In this document: one piece after another, positions 1 to 8,865 of the stretch
Layout: each line of letters starts with the position of its first letter
How positions within the stretch are numbered: the first letter of the stretch is position 1
Assembly (NCBI RefSeq): GCF_000424445.1
Contig: NZ_AUJX01000003.1
Coordinates: forward strand, 62,001-126,000
Direction of reading: 5' to 3'
Source: Oribacterium sp. NK2B42
GTDB lineage: Bacteria; Bacillota; Clostridia; Lachnospirales; Lachnospiraceae
Length of the DNA: 64,000 nucleotides
Program-made: the position numbers and the translations under genes
Notes under the pieces: model-generated
The model's database searches: none
Seen by the model: the letters and a program-made list of their open reading frames with translations, nothing else
What the model was told of the DNA's origin: nothing

Positions 1-72
1 GGAGGCGGAAGCCCCCAAAGAAGTAAACAGCGAGAGGCGCAGGAAGCATTAGCTTCACAGAGGGGTTTATAA
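1..72 (+). CDS. C-terminal end of an unidentified protein (partial)
   Basis: An open frame runs from the window edge to a TAA at 70-72 and would encode the last 23 residues of a Gln/Arg/Ala-rich tail. Most of the gene lies outside the window, so the family cannot be named. The terminator at 175-216 is consistent with a transcription unit ending here. A second frame is open from 27 to a TAG at 135-137, so the choice of frame is uncertain. Confidence 0.25.
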   Translation, partial: GGGSPQRSKQREAQEALASQRGL

Positions 73-174
73 AATTAGTGTTTGTGTATGTGGCGCGGGA
101 TCAGGCAGCGCAGCGGGAATTGATGGAAATGGAATAGCCTGTAAAGAAATATCTTCAAATTTAGTGTAATTACT

Positions 175-216
175 AAGAGCAGGGAATTGTGATAATCACA
201 GCCACCCTGCTCTTTT
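175..216 (+). terminator. Rho-independent terminator
   Basis: A perfect 10-bp stem (AAGAGCAGGG at 175-184, CCCTGCTCTT at 205-214) closes a 20-nt loop and ends in TTTT. It probably ends transcription of the gene entering from the left edge and insulates the cluster that starts at 586. Confidence 0.8.
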
Positions 217-585
217 CATGTCTATTTAAAATTCGTAAAACTATTAATTTCTTTACTGTCGTAAATACGTACACAAATATTTCTTAAATCATTATATGAC
301 GTTTATGTCAACTTCATAAGCAAATCATCGGAAAATAAGGTAAACATGCCTAAAAATCCAATAAACCATCCTTGACCATCTAAATAAATTTCCAATGATT
401 TGCGAATACTGATTTGACTTTATATTTCTTTATCGACACAAATACCCGATTTCTTTAGTACAAATTAAAAATATTTTTAAATCAGGCTTTTAATGCTACA
501 AGGGGACAGTAGAAAGATGTGATAATCAGCTAATTCTCCGTCAGCAGATGCGTCTGATTTGCCAAAAGGAAAGGAGACCAGAATT
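217..585. other. Noncoding leader upstream of the recombinase gene
   Basis: This AT-rich 370-bp stretch has no convincing ORF. It contains the imperfect inverted repeat at 320-403 (separate entry), a TTGACC at 372-377 inside it and a TTGACT at 414-419 just outside it. GATTTGCGAA at 398-407 recurs at 1783-1792, directly after the recombinase gene. It is the obvious place for promoter and recombinase-binding sites, but no complete -35/-10 pair could be assigned with confidence. Confidence 0.5.
320..403. repeat. Imperfect 15-bp inverted repeat flanking a 54-bp segment
   Basis: GCAAATCATCGGAAA (320-334) is matched by TTTCCAATGATTTGC (389-403), its reverse complement with one mismatch. The arms enclose 54 bp that include a -35-like TTGACC. 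Position upstream of a tyrosine recombinase suggests either binding sites for that enzyme or a short invertible promoter segment. The repeat is seen directly; the function is inference. Confidence 0.6.
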
Positions 586-1713
586 ATGGCTAGAAAAGGT
601 GAAAACATCTACAAAAGAAAGGATGGACGGTGGGAAGCCAGATATATCATTGGCCGCTATGCAAACGGACGGGCAAAATATCGGTCTGTTTATGCATTGA
701 GTTACTCGGAAGTTAAGAAGAAACGTCAGGACGAAATGCTCAAGATGGCAGACATGAACTATGAAGGCCAACCTAAAGCAGGAACGGTTGAAACCGTTGC
801 AAAGGCATGGATCAAGGACAGCTCCCACAAGTGGAAGGAATCCACCAAATGCCGCTATCAGGAAAAGCTGGGCATCTACATTCTGCCGCATTTTGGAAAG
901 CGTGAGTTTTCCGACATCAGCACAGCGGAAATTGAATCCTTTATATCTATGATTCAGACAGAAGGAATGACGGGCAGAAAACCAGTCGGTGCCGGCACAG
1001 CCAGGTCTGTGCTGACAGTTTTTAAGCAGATACGGCTCCATGCGCTCAAAATGGATTATCAGGTACGCTTTAACCCGGAGTGCATTGTAGTCAGATCGCA
1101 GAAGGCAGAAATAAAGGTATTTTCTGAAGCAGAGGAGAAGAAACTTGTTGCCGAGTTAAAATCCGATACTGATGAGACGGATGTAGGATTTCTCACCTGT
1201 CTGTTTACGGGCATCCGCGTCGGCGAACTTTGCGCTTTGAACTGTGACAATATAGATCTGGAGAGTAGAGTAATCCGTATCCGTGCCACCATGCAGCGCC
1301 TTCCGGATCATAGCGGAGGAGATAAAAAGACGAAGGTCACGATAAGTAAACCGAAAAGTGAATGCTCAATTCGGGATATACCCATAAATAAAGAACTTTT
1401 AGAAGTGCTCCGCAGGTTTTACAAACCCGGAGCATTTCTGTTGACCGGCGATAAGGAGAAATTTGTAGAGCCAAAGACTATGGAGAACCGTTTTAAGAGC
1501 ATCCTTAAGAAATGTGACTTGAAGCCAGTCGGTGTCCACAGCACCAGACATACTTTTGCATCCCGTTGCATTGAGAGGGGGATGGACCCCAAGACCTTAT
1601 CAGAGATCCTCGGTCACGCAAATGTGGCTACCACGCTCAATACATACGTCCATAGTAACAAGAAGAGTAAAGAGGACGGAGTGAATATGCTCTCAGATTT
1701 ATTCTCCGTATAG
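586..1713 (+). CDS. Tyrosine recombinase/integrase, apparently intact
   Basis: The product is a 375-residue site-specific tyrosine recombinase. I chose ATG 586 because AAGGAG lies at 571-576, 9 nt upstream; a TTG at 559 in the same frame has no site. The N-terminus carries a short arm-type DNA-binding domain (GENIYKRKDGRWEARY), followed by a SAM-like core-binding domain and the catalytic domain. Box I (GIRVGELCAL), the HSTRH box and LGHANVATTLNTY supply the Arg, His-x-x-Arg, His and Tyr expected for catalysis. The gene is first in the direction of a glycan-type cluster, not at the end of a recognisable prophage, so a role in local DNA inversion or cassette movement is plausible. Its N-terminal domain closely resembles that of the inactive recombinase-XRE fusion at 13848. 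It could also be the integrase of an island whose other end I cannot see. Confidence 0.9.
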   Translation: MARKGENIYKRKDGRWEARYIIGRYANGRAKYRSVYALSYSEVKKKRQDEMLKMADMNYEGQPKAGTVETVAKAWIKDSSHKWKESTKCRYQEKLGIYILPHFGKREFSDISTAEIESFISMIQTEGMTGRKPVGAGTARSVLTVFKQIRLHALKMDYQVRFNPECIVVRSQKAEIKVFSEAEEKKLVAELKSDTDETDVGFLTCLFTGIRVGELCALNCDNIDLESRVIRIRATMQRLPDHSGGDKKTKVTISKPKSECSIRDIPINKELLEVLRRFYKPGAFLLTGDKEKFVEPKTMENRFKSILKKCDLKPVGVHSTRHTFASRCIERGMDPKTLSEILGHANVATTLNTYVHSNKKSKEDGVNMLSDLFSV

Positions 1714-1816
1714 AAAATGGTCAGATAAGCCAGAAATGCTTATAAATTCAGCATTCCTTAGCCCTGTTTATAGAAATTAATAGATTTGCGAAAATAAAGC
1801 GAAAGGTGTTTGAAAG

Positions 1817-3337
1817 TTGGATTATATTATAGTGCAAGCCGGTGGAAAGGGAACCCGGTTGGAATATTTGACGCAGAATAAACCCAAAGCATTGGTGCCA
1901 GTAGACAATCTACCGATGTTGTTCTATTTATTCAAGAAATACCCGGATAAGAGATTTGTGGTAATAGCTGATTATAAGAAAGAGGTGATGCGTGAGTACC
2001 TCGCTTCTTTTGCTGATGTTAAATATCAGGTTGTGGACGCTTCTGGAACTGGTACATGTTCAGGGGTAAAACAGGCGATAGATCTTATACCGGATGGCAA
2101 GCCATTCATGTTAGTTTGGTCAGATCTGATTCTACCGGATAGTCTGGAGCTTCCAAAGGAATACGAGGATGATAAGAAGCCTGAACATGACTATGTTGGC
2201 CTTTCAGAGACGTTTTCATGCAGATGGAGGTATGAGAATGGATCATTTAAAGAGGAAAGATCAACAGAGCATGGTGTTGCAGGCTTTTTCTTGTTCTCGG
2301 ATAAGAAAAAAATAATAAACGTGCCTGAAAGTGGAGAACTTGTCAGGTGGATGAGTGAACAGAACTTATCATTTGAAACTGTAGGTCTCACCGGAACACG
2401 AGAGTTCGGAGTGTTGGAAGAGTATGAAAAGCTTCCACAGGCAAAATGCAGACCATTTAATAGGATTACAGTTGATAGAGATATTCTGATCAAAGAACCT
2501 ATTGATGAACAGGGGAAAAAACTGGCTAAGAGAGAAGCAGCATGGTATGAGAAAGCCAGATTGTTGAATATTCCTGAATTACCAAAGATATTTGAGACTA
2601 AGCCTTTGAAGATGGAATTTATTACGGGTAGAAATATATATGATTGTGACTTTGACTATGAAACAAAGAAGTCAATACTTAGGTCGCTTATAAGTGCGCT
2701 AAAAGCTCTTCATGAAAGTGAAGTAGTTGCGGCTGATACCTTTAGTATAGAGGAGGCTTATTTCAATAAAACCATGGATCGTCTTGCAAAAATACAGGAT
2801 CTTATCCCTTTTGCCAGAGACAAGGAAATTGTGATCAATGGTAGAAAATGCAGGAATGTTTACTATCACAAAGGAGAGCTACAAAAGAGAATAGAGAAAC
2901 TGAAAACAAATTGCGATAGATTTGCTTTTATTCATGGGGACTGCACATTCTCTAATCTGATGGTCAGGGAAGATAACAGTCCGGTTCTAATAGATCCAAG
3001 AGGATATTTTGGATTCTCGGAATTATATGGTGATGTTAGATACGATTGGGCGAAACTCTACTATTCTGTAGTGGGTAATTATGATCAGTTCAATCTGAAG
3101 AGATTTCGATTAGAAATTGGAGATGATCTTGACGATGGAGTGCATTTGCAAATTACTTCAAATCACTGGGAGGAATTGGAAAATGATTTCTTTGATATGA
3201 CCGGAGCTGATAGAGAAGAAATAAAGTTACTGCATGCGGTGATCTGGTTATCACTTACAACGTATGCATGGCAGGATTATGACTCTATATGTGGAGCATT
3301 TTACAACGGACTGTATTACTTGGAGGAAATATTATGA
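1817..3337 (+). CDS. Sugar nucleotidyltransferase fused to an APH/choline-kinase-like kinase
   Basis: This 506-residue bifunctional protein starts at TTG 1817 behind GAAAGGTG. Residues 1-230 or so form a nucleotidyltransferase domain with the signature AGGKGTRLEYLTQNKPKAL and a later LVWSDLI metal-binding stretch. The C-terminal half resembles choline kinase/aminoglycoside phosphotransferases, with the catalytic HGDCTFSNLM loop and a following LIDPRGYFG metal motif. The expected chemistry is phosphorylation of a small substrate plus its activation to an NDP derivative, as LicA and LicC do for choline or HddA and HddC do for heptose. The gene overlaps the SIS isomerase by 4 bases (ATGA), so the two are translationally coupled and probably act in one pathway. 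The actual substrate cannot be read from the sequence. Confidence 0.85.
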   Translation: MDYIIVQAGGKGTRLEYLTQNKPKALVPVDNLPMLFYLFKKYPDKRFVVIADYKKEVMREYLASFADVKYQVVDASGTGTCSGVKQAIDLIPDGKPFMLVWSDLILPDSLELPKEYEDDKKPEHDYVGLSETFSCRWRYENGSFKEERSTEHGVAGFFLFSDKKKIINVPESGELVRWMSEQNLSFETVGLTGTREFGVLEEYEKLPQAKCRPFNRITVDRDILIKEPIDEQGKKLAKREAAWYEKARLLNIPELPKIFETKPLKMEFITGRNIYDCDFDYETKKSILRSLISALKALHESEVVAADTFSIEEAYFNKTMDRLAKIQDLIPFARDKEIVINGRKCRNVYYHKGELQKRIEKLKTNCDRFAFIHGDCTFSNLMVREDNSPVLIDPRGYFGFSELYGDVRYDWAKLYYSVVGNYDQFNLKRFRLEIGDDLDDGVHLQITSNHWEELENDFFDMTGADREEIKLLHAVIWLSLTTYAWQDYDSICGAFYNGLYYLEEIL

Positions 3338-3927
3338 TTGCATATTACAAGGACGTGATGCATACAATCGAGGATTCTTTGGAATCCATTGAAGAAAATC
3401 TGTATGAACAAATCATAGAGGAGTGTGTTGATACTCTAAAAAACGGAGGGAAGATAATAGCCAGTGGATTAGGTAAAAATGTTCCTATATGTGAAAAGTT
3501 TGTAGGAACATTAAATTCATTAGGTATTGATGCCAGATTCCTGCATACAAATACAGCTGTTCATGGCGATCTTGGAATGGTAGGAAAGAAGGATATCGTT
3601 TTCCTTTTGACAAAAGGTGGAAATACAAGTGAGACGGTTGATCTTGGAACGCATCTGAATAAGCGTGGTACCAATACATGGTTGATGTCGTTTTATGGGG
3701 ATGGAAAAGCGTCAAAGGTTGTAGAGAAGAAATTCATAATGCACCTCATAAATGAAGGAGATGAATGGGATATAGTTCCGAATAATTCCACCACTGTATA
3801 TCTAATAGTTCTTCAGGGAATGGCGATAGAAATTGGCAAGCGATTAGGAATCACCTTAGATGATTTTAAAGTAAATCACCCTGGCGGTGGAATAGGTGCA
3901 AGATTGTCGGGAAAGGATCAGCGGTGA
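3334..3927 (+). CDS. SIS-domain phosphosugar isomerase, KpsF/GutQ-like, without CBS domains
   Basis: The product has 197 residues and is a single SIS domain. Start ATG 3334 has TGGAGG 9 nt upstream and overlaps the stop of the preceding gene. It shows SGLGKN, HGDLGM, TKGGNTSET in place of the usual SNSGET, and HPGGGIGARL near the end. These are the landmarks of arabinose-5-phosphate isomerases (KdsD/KpsF/GutQ), but the CBS pair normally found at their C-terminus is absent. The likely reaction is ketose/aldose interconversion of a pentose or heptose phosphate feeding the kinase-nucleotidyltransferase upstream. A GmhA-like role is an alternative. The Ser-to-Gly/Asn change in the phosphate loop makes substrate prediction uncertain. 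Confidence 0.8.
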   Translation: MIAYYKDVMHTIEDSLESIEENLYEQIIEECVDTLKNGGKIIASGLGKNVPICEKFVGTLNSLGIDARFLHTNTAVHGDLGMVGKKDIVFLLTKGGNTSETVDLGTHLNKRGTNTWLMSFYGDGKASKVVEKKFIMHLINEGDEWDIVPNNSTTVYLIVLQGMAIEIGKRLGITLDDFKVNHPGGGIGARLSGKDQR

Positions 3928-4370
3928 TAGGGCATATTCTTGGAGGATGGTTATTCTGGCAAAGAATAAGAATAAAATACGCTGTTAATTATAGTAAGGC
4001 ACTGATTGTACTTTCTGATGAAAATCATGAGTTGGATAGGCAGGTATTATTACACCTACCTGATTTTACAGAAAGAAAACATGTAGAGTGTGCTGTTGTT
4101 CTATGTGTTGAAAGGTGTATATCAGAATGGACACATTTTATGTCTGGGAATAATAGTGTGTATATAGATGCTATGTCAAAAGCAGACATGGAAAAGTTAT
4201 ATGACTATTACAGTTTCATGAAGTTTTTTGACAATATTGTTTTTACCTATGTAGATAAGCCAGAGGACAATTTACTTGGAACATATCTGGAGAAAACTGA
4301 TGTTAACGAGGAAGATGCAGCGTGTCTCGCATTGTTCCATCTTAGATCTGTGCCTAAGGCAAGGAGATAA
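3924..4370 (+). CDS. Conserved-looking hypothetical protein, 148 aa
   Basis: I do not recognise this family. It starts with GTG 3924, overlapping the TGA of the SIS gene by 4 bases, so it is part of the same operon. The N-terminus contains a short hydrophobic/aromatic stretch (ILGGWLFW) but no clear signal peptide. The middle has LSDENHELDRQVLLHLPDF. The C-terminus is acidic, then basic. Tight coupling suggests a product working with the isomerase and the nucleotidyltransferase, but no activity can be assigned. Confidence 0.7.
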   Translation: MIGHILGGWLFWQRIRIKYAVNYSKALIVLSDENHELDRQVLLHLPDFTERKHVECAVVLCVERCISEWTHFMSGNNSVYIDAMSKADMEKLYDYYSFMKFFDNIVFTYVDKPEDNLLGTYLEKTDVNEEDAACLALFHLRSVPKARR

Positions 4371-4378
4371 TTCAGAAA

Positions 4379-5662
4379 ATGTATGATGTTGAGTTACATC
4401 GGACAGAACGAATTTTAAAATTTCGTAATACCATGGGCCTGCTGAAGAACAGAGATGTTTATTTGTTTGGAGTAAGTGATAATTCAAGGCAAATAATACA
4501 GATACTACGTGAATGTGGAATCGAGCCAAGGAATGTAATTGACAATGATTCATCAAAGCAAGGGAGTTATTGCTCTAGACTGAAAGTGATTTCATTTGAT
4601 GAGATACAGAAACCGGATAATAAAAAGAATCTATATATTATTTACTCCGCATACTGGAGGGAGATGGTTCCACAGCTGACCGATAAAGGAATCTTGAAGA
4701 AAAACATATGGAGGCTGAACCGTAAGCCTGGCTTATTATTATTATCATTATTTAGGGCGTACAGGGGTAGAACGTATTATAAAGCACTTAAAAGAAAATA
4801 TGGTGATGTGCCAGTTTTTATCTGTCCGTATACGGGAACAGGAGATATCTATTTAATTGGTACATTTTGGGATGAATATACCAAGAGAAACAACATTAAC
4901 GACTATGTTTTTGTTGTAATTAGTAAAGCCTGCAAGAAGGTCGCTGATCTCTTTGATATCAAGAATATAGAGGTAGTTAAGAAAAAAGAATATGCGTCGT
5001 ATTTGATTGAATATCATCTATATGACCCGGAAAAAGGAAAGATGAAATTGCTTAATGACTGTTGGGCGCAGGTGCATACCAATCAAGTGGAATGGTTCAG
5101 AGGATACAAAGGATTATACTTTACTGATTTGTTCCGTAGGTTTGTATTTGAGCTGCCTGATGATATTAAGCCCAAACATCCGACTTTAAAAAATGCAAAT
5201 GACATAGTGAGAAAAATATTTGAAGAACATGGTTTGATTTCAAAAAAGACAGTTATTTTGTCACCATATTCAAATACCCTTTCAGACCTACCAACAGAAT
5301 TTTGGGAAGAACTTGCATCTAGGCTGGCAAAGAAGGGATATAGGGTTGCGACGAATAGTGGAGGGAAAACTGAGCCCGCAATAATGGGAACAGTAGGTGT
5401 TTTTTTTCCGTTGGATGTAGCGCCGCAGATTATTGAGGAAGCAGGTGCGTTTGTCGGAGTAAGAAGCGGATTTTGCGATGTGATAAGCGGTACAAAAGCA
5501 AAAAAAGTGATTCTTTATGATAAGAGCAACAGGTTTTATATGGGAAGTGCATTTGAATACTTTTCTCTCAGAGGAATGAAATTATGTGATGATGCTGTTG
5601 AAATAGAATACGAACACAATGCTACTGAGAATATTGCTGAGCAAATAGCTGAAATAATATAA
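4379..5662 (+). CDS. GT9-like glycosyltransferase with N-terminal Rossmann-like module
   Basis: The 427-residue protein starts at ATG 4379, 12 nt after AAGGAG. The first 110 residues form a small Rossmann-like module (VYLFGVSDNSRQIIQIL, then VIDNDSSKQG and VISFDEIQ) often fused to enzymes in polysaccharide loci. The remainder resembles heptosyltransferase-type GT-B proteins: FICPYTGTGDIYLI at the start of the N-domain, VILSPYSNT opening the C-domain and GVRSGFCDVISGT near the nucleotide-binding site. It is a paralogue of the protein at 12177, with the same order of both modules. A role in transferring an activated sugar to a surface glycan is inferred. Confidence 0.75.
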   Translation: MYDVELHRTERILKFRNTMGLLKNRDVYLFGVSDNSRQIIQILRECGIEPRNVIDNDSSKQGSYCSRLKVISFDEIQKPDNKKNLYIIYSAYWREMVPQLTDKGILKKNIWRLNRKPGLLLLSLFRAYRGRTYYKALKRKYGDVPVFICPYTGTGDIYLIGTFWDEYTKRNNINDYVFVVISKACKKVADLFDIKNIEVVKKKEYASYLIEYHLYDPEKGKMKLLNDCWAQVHTNQVEWFRGYKGLYFTDLFRRFVFELPDDIKPKHPTLKNANDIVRKIFEEHGLISKKTVILSPYSNTLSDLPTEFWEELASRLAKKGYRVATNSGGKTEPAIMGTVGVFFPLDVAPQIIEEAGAFVGVRSGFCDVISGTKAKKVILYDKSNRFYMGSAFEYFSLRGMKLCDDAVEIEYEHNATENIAEQIAEII

Positions 5663-5678
5663 AAAGGAGCGGATTAGA

Positions 5679-6887
5679 ATGAGCACTATAGTAAGAAATA
5701 AGCACTGGATAAACAGGTTGCCTCATATTTATGAAATAGATGATCTTATAGCTTTTTGCAGAAAAAACAAGAGAATCTATATATATGGGCGGGGCGAAGC
5801 TCAAGAATGGCTCTTACGTTTTCTTGATATGTGTGGGGTAGTAAGTGTTGAGGGATATGTAGTCTCTTATGATCCAAGTGAAAGTAATTTCTGCTATCGT
5901 AAACTACCGGTAAAGCTGATAGATGATATTATCAATCAGCCTGATGTAGGGATAGTTTTAGCACTGTGCGATAGATATCACGGGGAAATTATTCCCATGT
6001 TCAGAGATAAAGGGTTTGAAAATTGGATATCTCTTACAGAGCATACTCGTCTTGGAATTGCTGAACAAATGGCACCAAGGAATAAAGACGAAATGACTTT
6101 TGAAATCAGTTTGGCGGATCATTGCAATTTATCGTGCCAGATGTGCGATCATTTTTCGCAGTTGTCGGATCCATGGTTTGTTGATGTTGAACAGTTTAAA
6201 AAAGATATAAGACGGATGGCTGAGATATACGATCATGAGATAGGTGCCATATCATTACTTGGAGGAGAACCTACTCTTCATCCGCATTTGAATGAACTTA
6301 TAGAGTATGTTAGAGAGCAGTTTCCTGAAACGGAGTTAATTCTATTGACGAATGGGGTGCTTCTAACAAATTTGGAAAATTCATCACAGGGTAATTTGTG
6401 GGAGATTCTAAAAAAGAACCATGTTCATGTAACCGTTACAGTCTATCCGATAAAACTCGACTATATAGCCATTGAAAAGAAAGCGGCTGAATATGGTGTG
6501 TCGCTGAAATTGTCATCGGATATTCATGCAGTTGAGGCTACAAAACAAACCAAAATATCTGATAAACATGCTATGGATTTGGAAGGTAAAGTCCCTAAAG
6601 AACACTGTGTGCATTGTTTATATTTTAATAAGTTTAATGTTGTTAAAGATGGTAGGTATTACATGTGTCCAGTGCAGGCTCATATAAATATTTTTAATAA
6701 TAGATTTAAGAAGAATCTCGAATATGCAGAAAGTGATTATCTGGATATTTATGAAGTAAATGATTGGCATGAGTTTGCTGAATTTGGTTCGAAGTGGGTT
6801 CCTTTCTGCAGATTTTGCGATCAAAAGAACTGGAAACATGATTCTAATTGGAAACCAAGTACCAAAAGCATTAAGGAATATGTGTGA
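5679..6887 (+). CDS. Radical SAM protein with SPASM-like C-terminus and N-terminal Rossmann-like module
   Basis: This 402-residue protein starts at ATG 5679 behind AAAAAGGAGCGG. Residues 30-120 contain the same small Rossmann-like module as its neighbours (RIYIYGRGEAQEWLLRFL). The radical SAM core carries CNLSCQMC (C149, C153, C156) for the [4Fe-4S]-SAM cluster and SLLGGEPTLHP as the GGE motif. The C-terminus has extra cysteines (HCVHC, MCPVQ, PFCRFC) typical of SPASM-type auxiliary clusters. It probably performs a radical modification of a sugar, nucleotide or small molecule for the cluster. The aldo/keto reductase begins inside its stop codon. The gene remnant at 11547 resembles its C-terminus. 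Confidence 0.85.
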   Translation: MSTIVRNKHWINRLPHIYEIDDLIAFCRKNKRIYIYGRGEAQEWLLRFLDMCGVVSVEGYVVSYDPSESNFCYRKLPVKLIDDIINQPDVGIVLALCDRYHGEIIPMFRDKGFENWISLTEHTRLGIAEQMAPRNKDEMTFEISLADHCNLSCQMCDHFSQLSDPWFVDVEQFKKDIRRMAEIYDHEIGAISLLGGEPTLHPHLNELIEYVREQFPETELILLTNGVLLTNLENSSQGNLWEILKKNHVHVTVTVYPIKLDYIAIEKKAAEYGVSLKLSSDIHAVEATKQTKISDKHAMDLEGKVPKEHCVHCLYFNKFNVVKDGRYYMCPVQAHINIFNNRFKKNLEYAESDYLDIYEVNDWHEFAEFGSKWVPFCRFCDQKNWKHDSNWKPSTKSIKEYV

Positions 6888-7690
6888 TGAATATAAAACT
6901 TAACAATGGAATTTTTATTCCTCCGATTGGAATGGGAGGTTGGTCGCAAAAAAAGGATCAAATACTCATGGCACTTGATGCAGGGTATAGACTATTGGAT
7001 ACTGCAGCTCAATATGGTAATGAAGAAGAGTTTGGAGCAGCACTGTCAGAAAGCGTCGTTAGTAGGGATGATATTTTTCTGACCACAAAGCTTTGGACGG
7101 ATGATATTCGAAGACGTAGGACTAGGGATGCTTTTCAGGAGAGCCTTGAAAGATTAAAAACTGACTATATAGATTTATATTTGATTCATTGGCCGGCGGA
7201 GGGATATGAAGATGCGTGGCTTGAAATGGAGGAGTTATATAAAGAGAAGAAAATTAGAGCAATTGGTGTGAGCAATTTTGAAATTAAGCATTTTGAGGGT
7301 TTGAAAACAAGAGGGGCAAGTATATTGCCTGCTGTTAATCAGATAGAAATACATCCATATTTTAGAAACAATGAAGTAGTTGAGTATTGCAAGAGTAAGG
7401 GCATATTGTCAGAAGCATGGTGTCCTTTGGGTGGACCGAATAACATGGAGTCAAATGATGAACAAATTATTAAGATTTCAAAAAAATATAGTAAAACACC
7501 GCAACAAGTAATACTGAGGTGGCATTTTCAAAGGGATATTATTACCATTCCTAAAACTTCAAGAATTGAAAGAATGAAGGAAAATATAAGCATATTTGAT
7601 TTCAGCCTCAATGCTGATGAATTTGAAGCGATAGACAACCTTGAAATGGGGAAAAGAATAGGGGCTGATCCTAATAATTTTGATTTTTAA
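6887..7690 (+). CDS. Aldo/keto reductase
   Basis: ATG 6887 shares one base with the TGA of the radical SAM gene (TGATG), which gives a 267-residue protein, the normal size for the family. Family landmarks are GMGGWSQ, AGYRLLDTAAQYGNE (catalytic Asp and Tyr), TTKLW (Lys), DLYLIHWP (His), GVSNFE and the C-terminal IPKTSRIERMKEN that binds NADP(H). It would reduce an aldehyde or keto sugar. In this setting it may reduce an aldose or a product of the radical SAM enzyme, for example to a sugar alcohol; that link is inference. Confidence 0.9.
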   Translation: MNIKLNNGIFIPPIGMGGWSQKKDQILMALDAGYRLLDTAAQYGNEEEFGAALSESVVSRDDIFLTTKLWTDDIRRRRTRDAFQESLERLKTDYIDLYLIHWPAEGYEDAWLEMEELYKEKKIRAIGVSNFEIKHFEGLKTRGASILPAVNQIEIHPYFRNNEVVEYCKSKGILSEAWCPLGGPNNMESNDEQIIKISKKYSKTPQQVILRWHFQRDIITIPKTSRIERMKENISIFDFSLNADEFEAIDNLEMGKRIGADPNNFDF

Positions 7691-7707
7691 AAATGGAGTC
7701 GATGACT

Positions 7708-8820
7708 ATGAAAGAGAAAGCGTTTCAGGATGACCCGAGTGTATCATTTGAAAGTTGTTGCGTAGTAAATGGAGAAAGATGGTTTTTTGCAAATGAATTT
7801 AATGCGTTGTGCTGTATGAATACGAATGATGAGATTGTTTTTAAGGGTGTAGCTCCAGGTGAAAATGATTCGTCTATTTATCTGTTTGCAGACATAAAAT
7901 ATTTTGATAATAAAATATTTCTAATTCCCAGAGGTGCGTCTGCACTAATTGTTTACGATATAGACTTGAATACATTTAAGCGATATGAAATAGAAGCTCC
8001 GTCAACAACTAATAAGAATCCATATATTGACTATTTGAAGTTTAGCATTGGAGTAATACATGAAGGAAAGTTATATATGATTCCACGTACATACCCCGCA
8101 ATAGTTGTTTTTGACATAAGAAATGAATCACTTGAGTACGAAACGGATTGGATAGAACTGATTAATGACCATATTTTTGAAGGGGAGGCATTCTTTTGGT
8201 CAGATTATAGTATATCCAATAATGAACTTGTATTAGCTTGCGCTAACAGTGATTGTATAGTAAGAAGATCATTTGTTACGAATGAATATTCGGTTCAACA
8301 CGTATTAAATGATAATAAAGGCTTTTCCGGGATAGAGATAATTGATAATCATATGTTCTTGTGTAGCAGAAAAGATGGACAGATATGTAATGTTGATGAG
8401 AATGGGGTTGTTAATAAACTATGCATGCCGGAAGGTTTTAAGGTAGAAAGAATAATCGGTTTCTCAAAGCTTCTCAAATTAAATGGATTTCTTTATGCAA
8501 TACCTATGTGGTCAAACTACTTTCTTCGAATTAATATAAATAACTCACAGATAGAGGTGGTCAAAAACTATGAGGCTGAGAGACAGGGAAATGAAGAAGT
8601 GGCCACTTGTTGTGCATGGATAGAAAATGACAAAGTATATCTGGACAATAACCTAGCACATGTAATAGATGTATACTCTGATCATGGATTCCTGGATGTA
8701 ATAGAATTGAATACTAATTGTATTTTTACGAAATCGCGAATTGAATTCATGGCGGAGAATGGCGTGATTATTCATGAAAATAAGTTCAACTCATTGGATA
8801 AATTTTTGAGTTATATATGA
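7708..8820 (+). CDS. Beta-propeller-like protein, function unknown
   Basis: The protein has about 370 residues. ATG 7708 is preferred because GGAG at 7695-7698 is 9 nt upstream; ATG 7693 and 7702 are possible. No signal peptide or membrane segment is seen. The sequence consists of repeated units of about 45-50 residues with patterns such as KIFLIPRGASALIVYDID, KLYMIPRTYPAIVVFDI and FLYAIPMWSNYFLRINI: hydrophobic strand, I/MP, then a strand ending in D. This reads like the blades of a propeller. It lies in the operon between the reductase and the FrhB-pyruvyltransferase fusion. It may act as a scaffold or substrate-binding partner; no enzyme motif is visible. Confidence 0.65.
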   Translation: MKEKAFQDDPSVSFESCCVVNGERWFFANEFNALCCMNTNDEIVFKGVAPGENDSSIYLFADIKYFDNKIFLIPRGASALIVYDIDLNTFKRYEIEAPSTTNKNPYIDYLKFSIGVIHEGKLYMIPRTYPAIVVFDIRNESLEYETDWIELINDHIFEGEAFFWSDYSISNNELVLACANSDCIVRRSFVTNEYSVQHVLNDNKGFSGIEIIDNHMFLCSRKDGQICNVDENGVVNKLCMPEGFKVERIIGFSKLLKLNGFLYAIPMWSNYFLRININNSQIEVVKNYEAERQGNEEVATCCAWIENDKVYLDNNLAHVIDVYSDHGFLDVIELNTNCIFTKSRIEFMAENGVIIHENKFNSLDKFLSYI

Positions 8821-8865
8821 TGGACTTCCACATTCTTAGCGAAATGTATTTTTGATAGGTGATAT

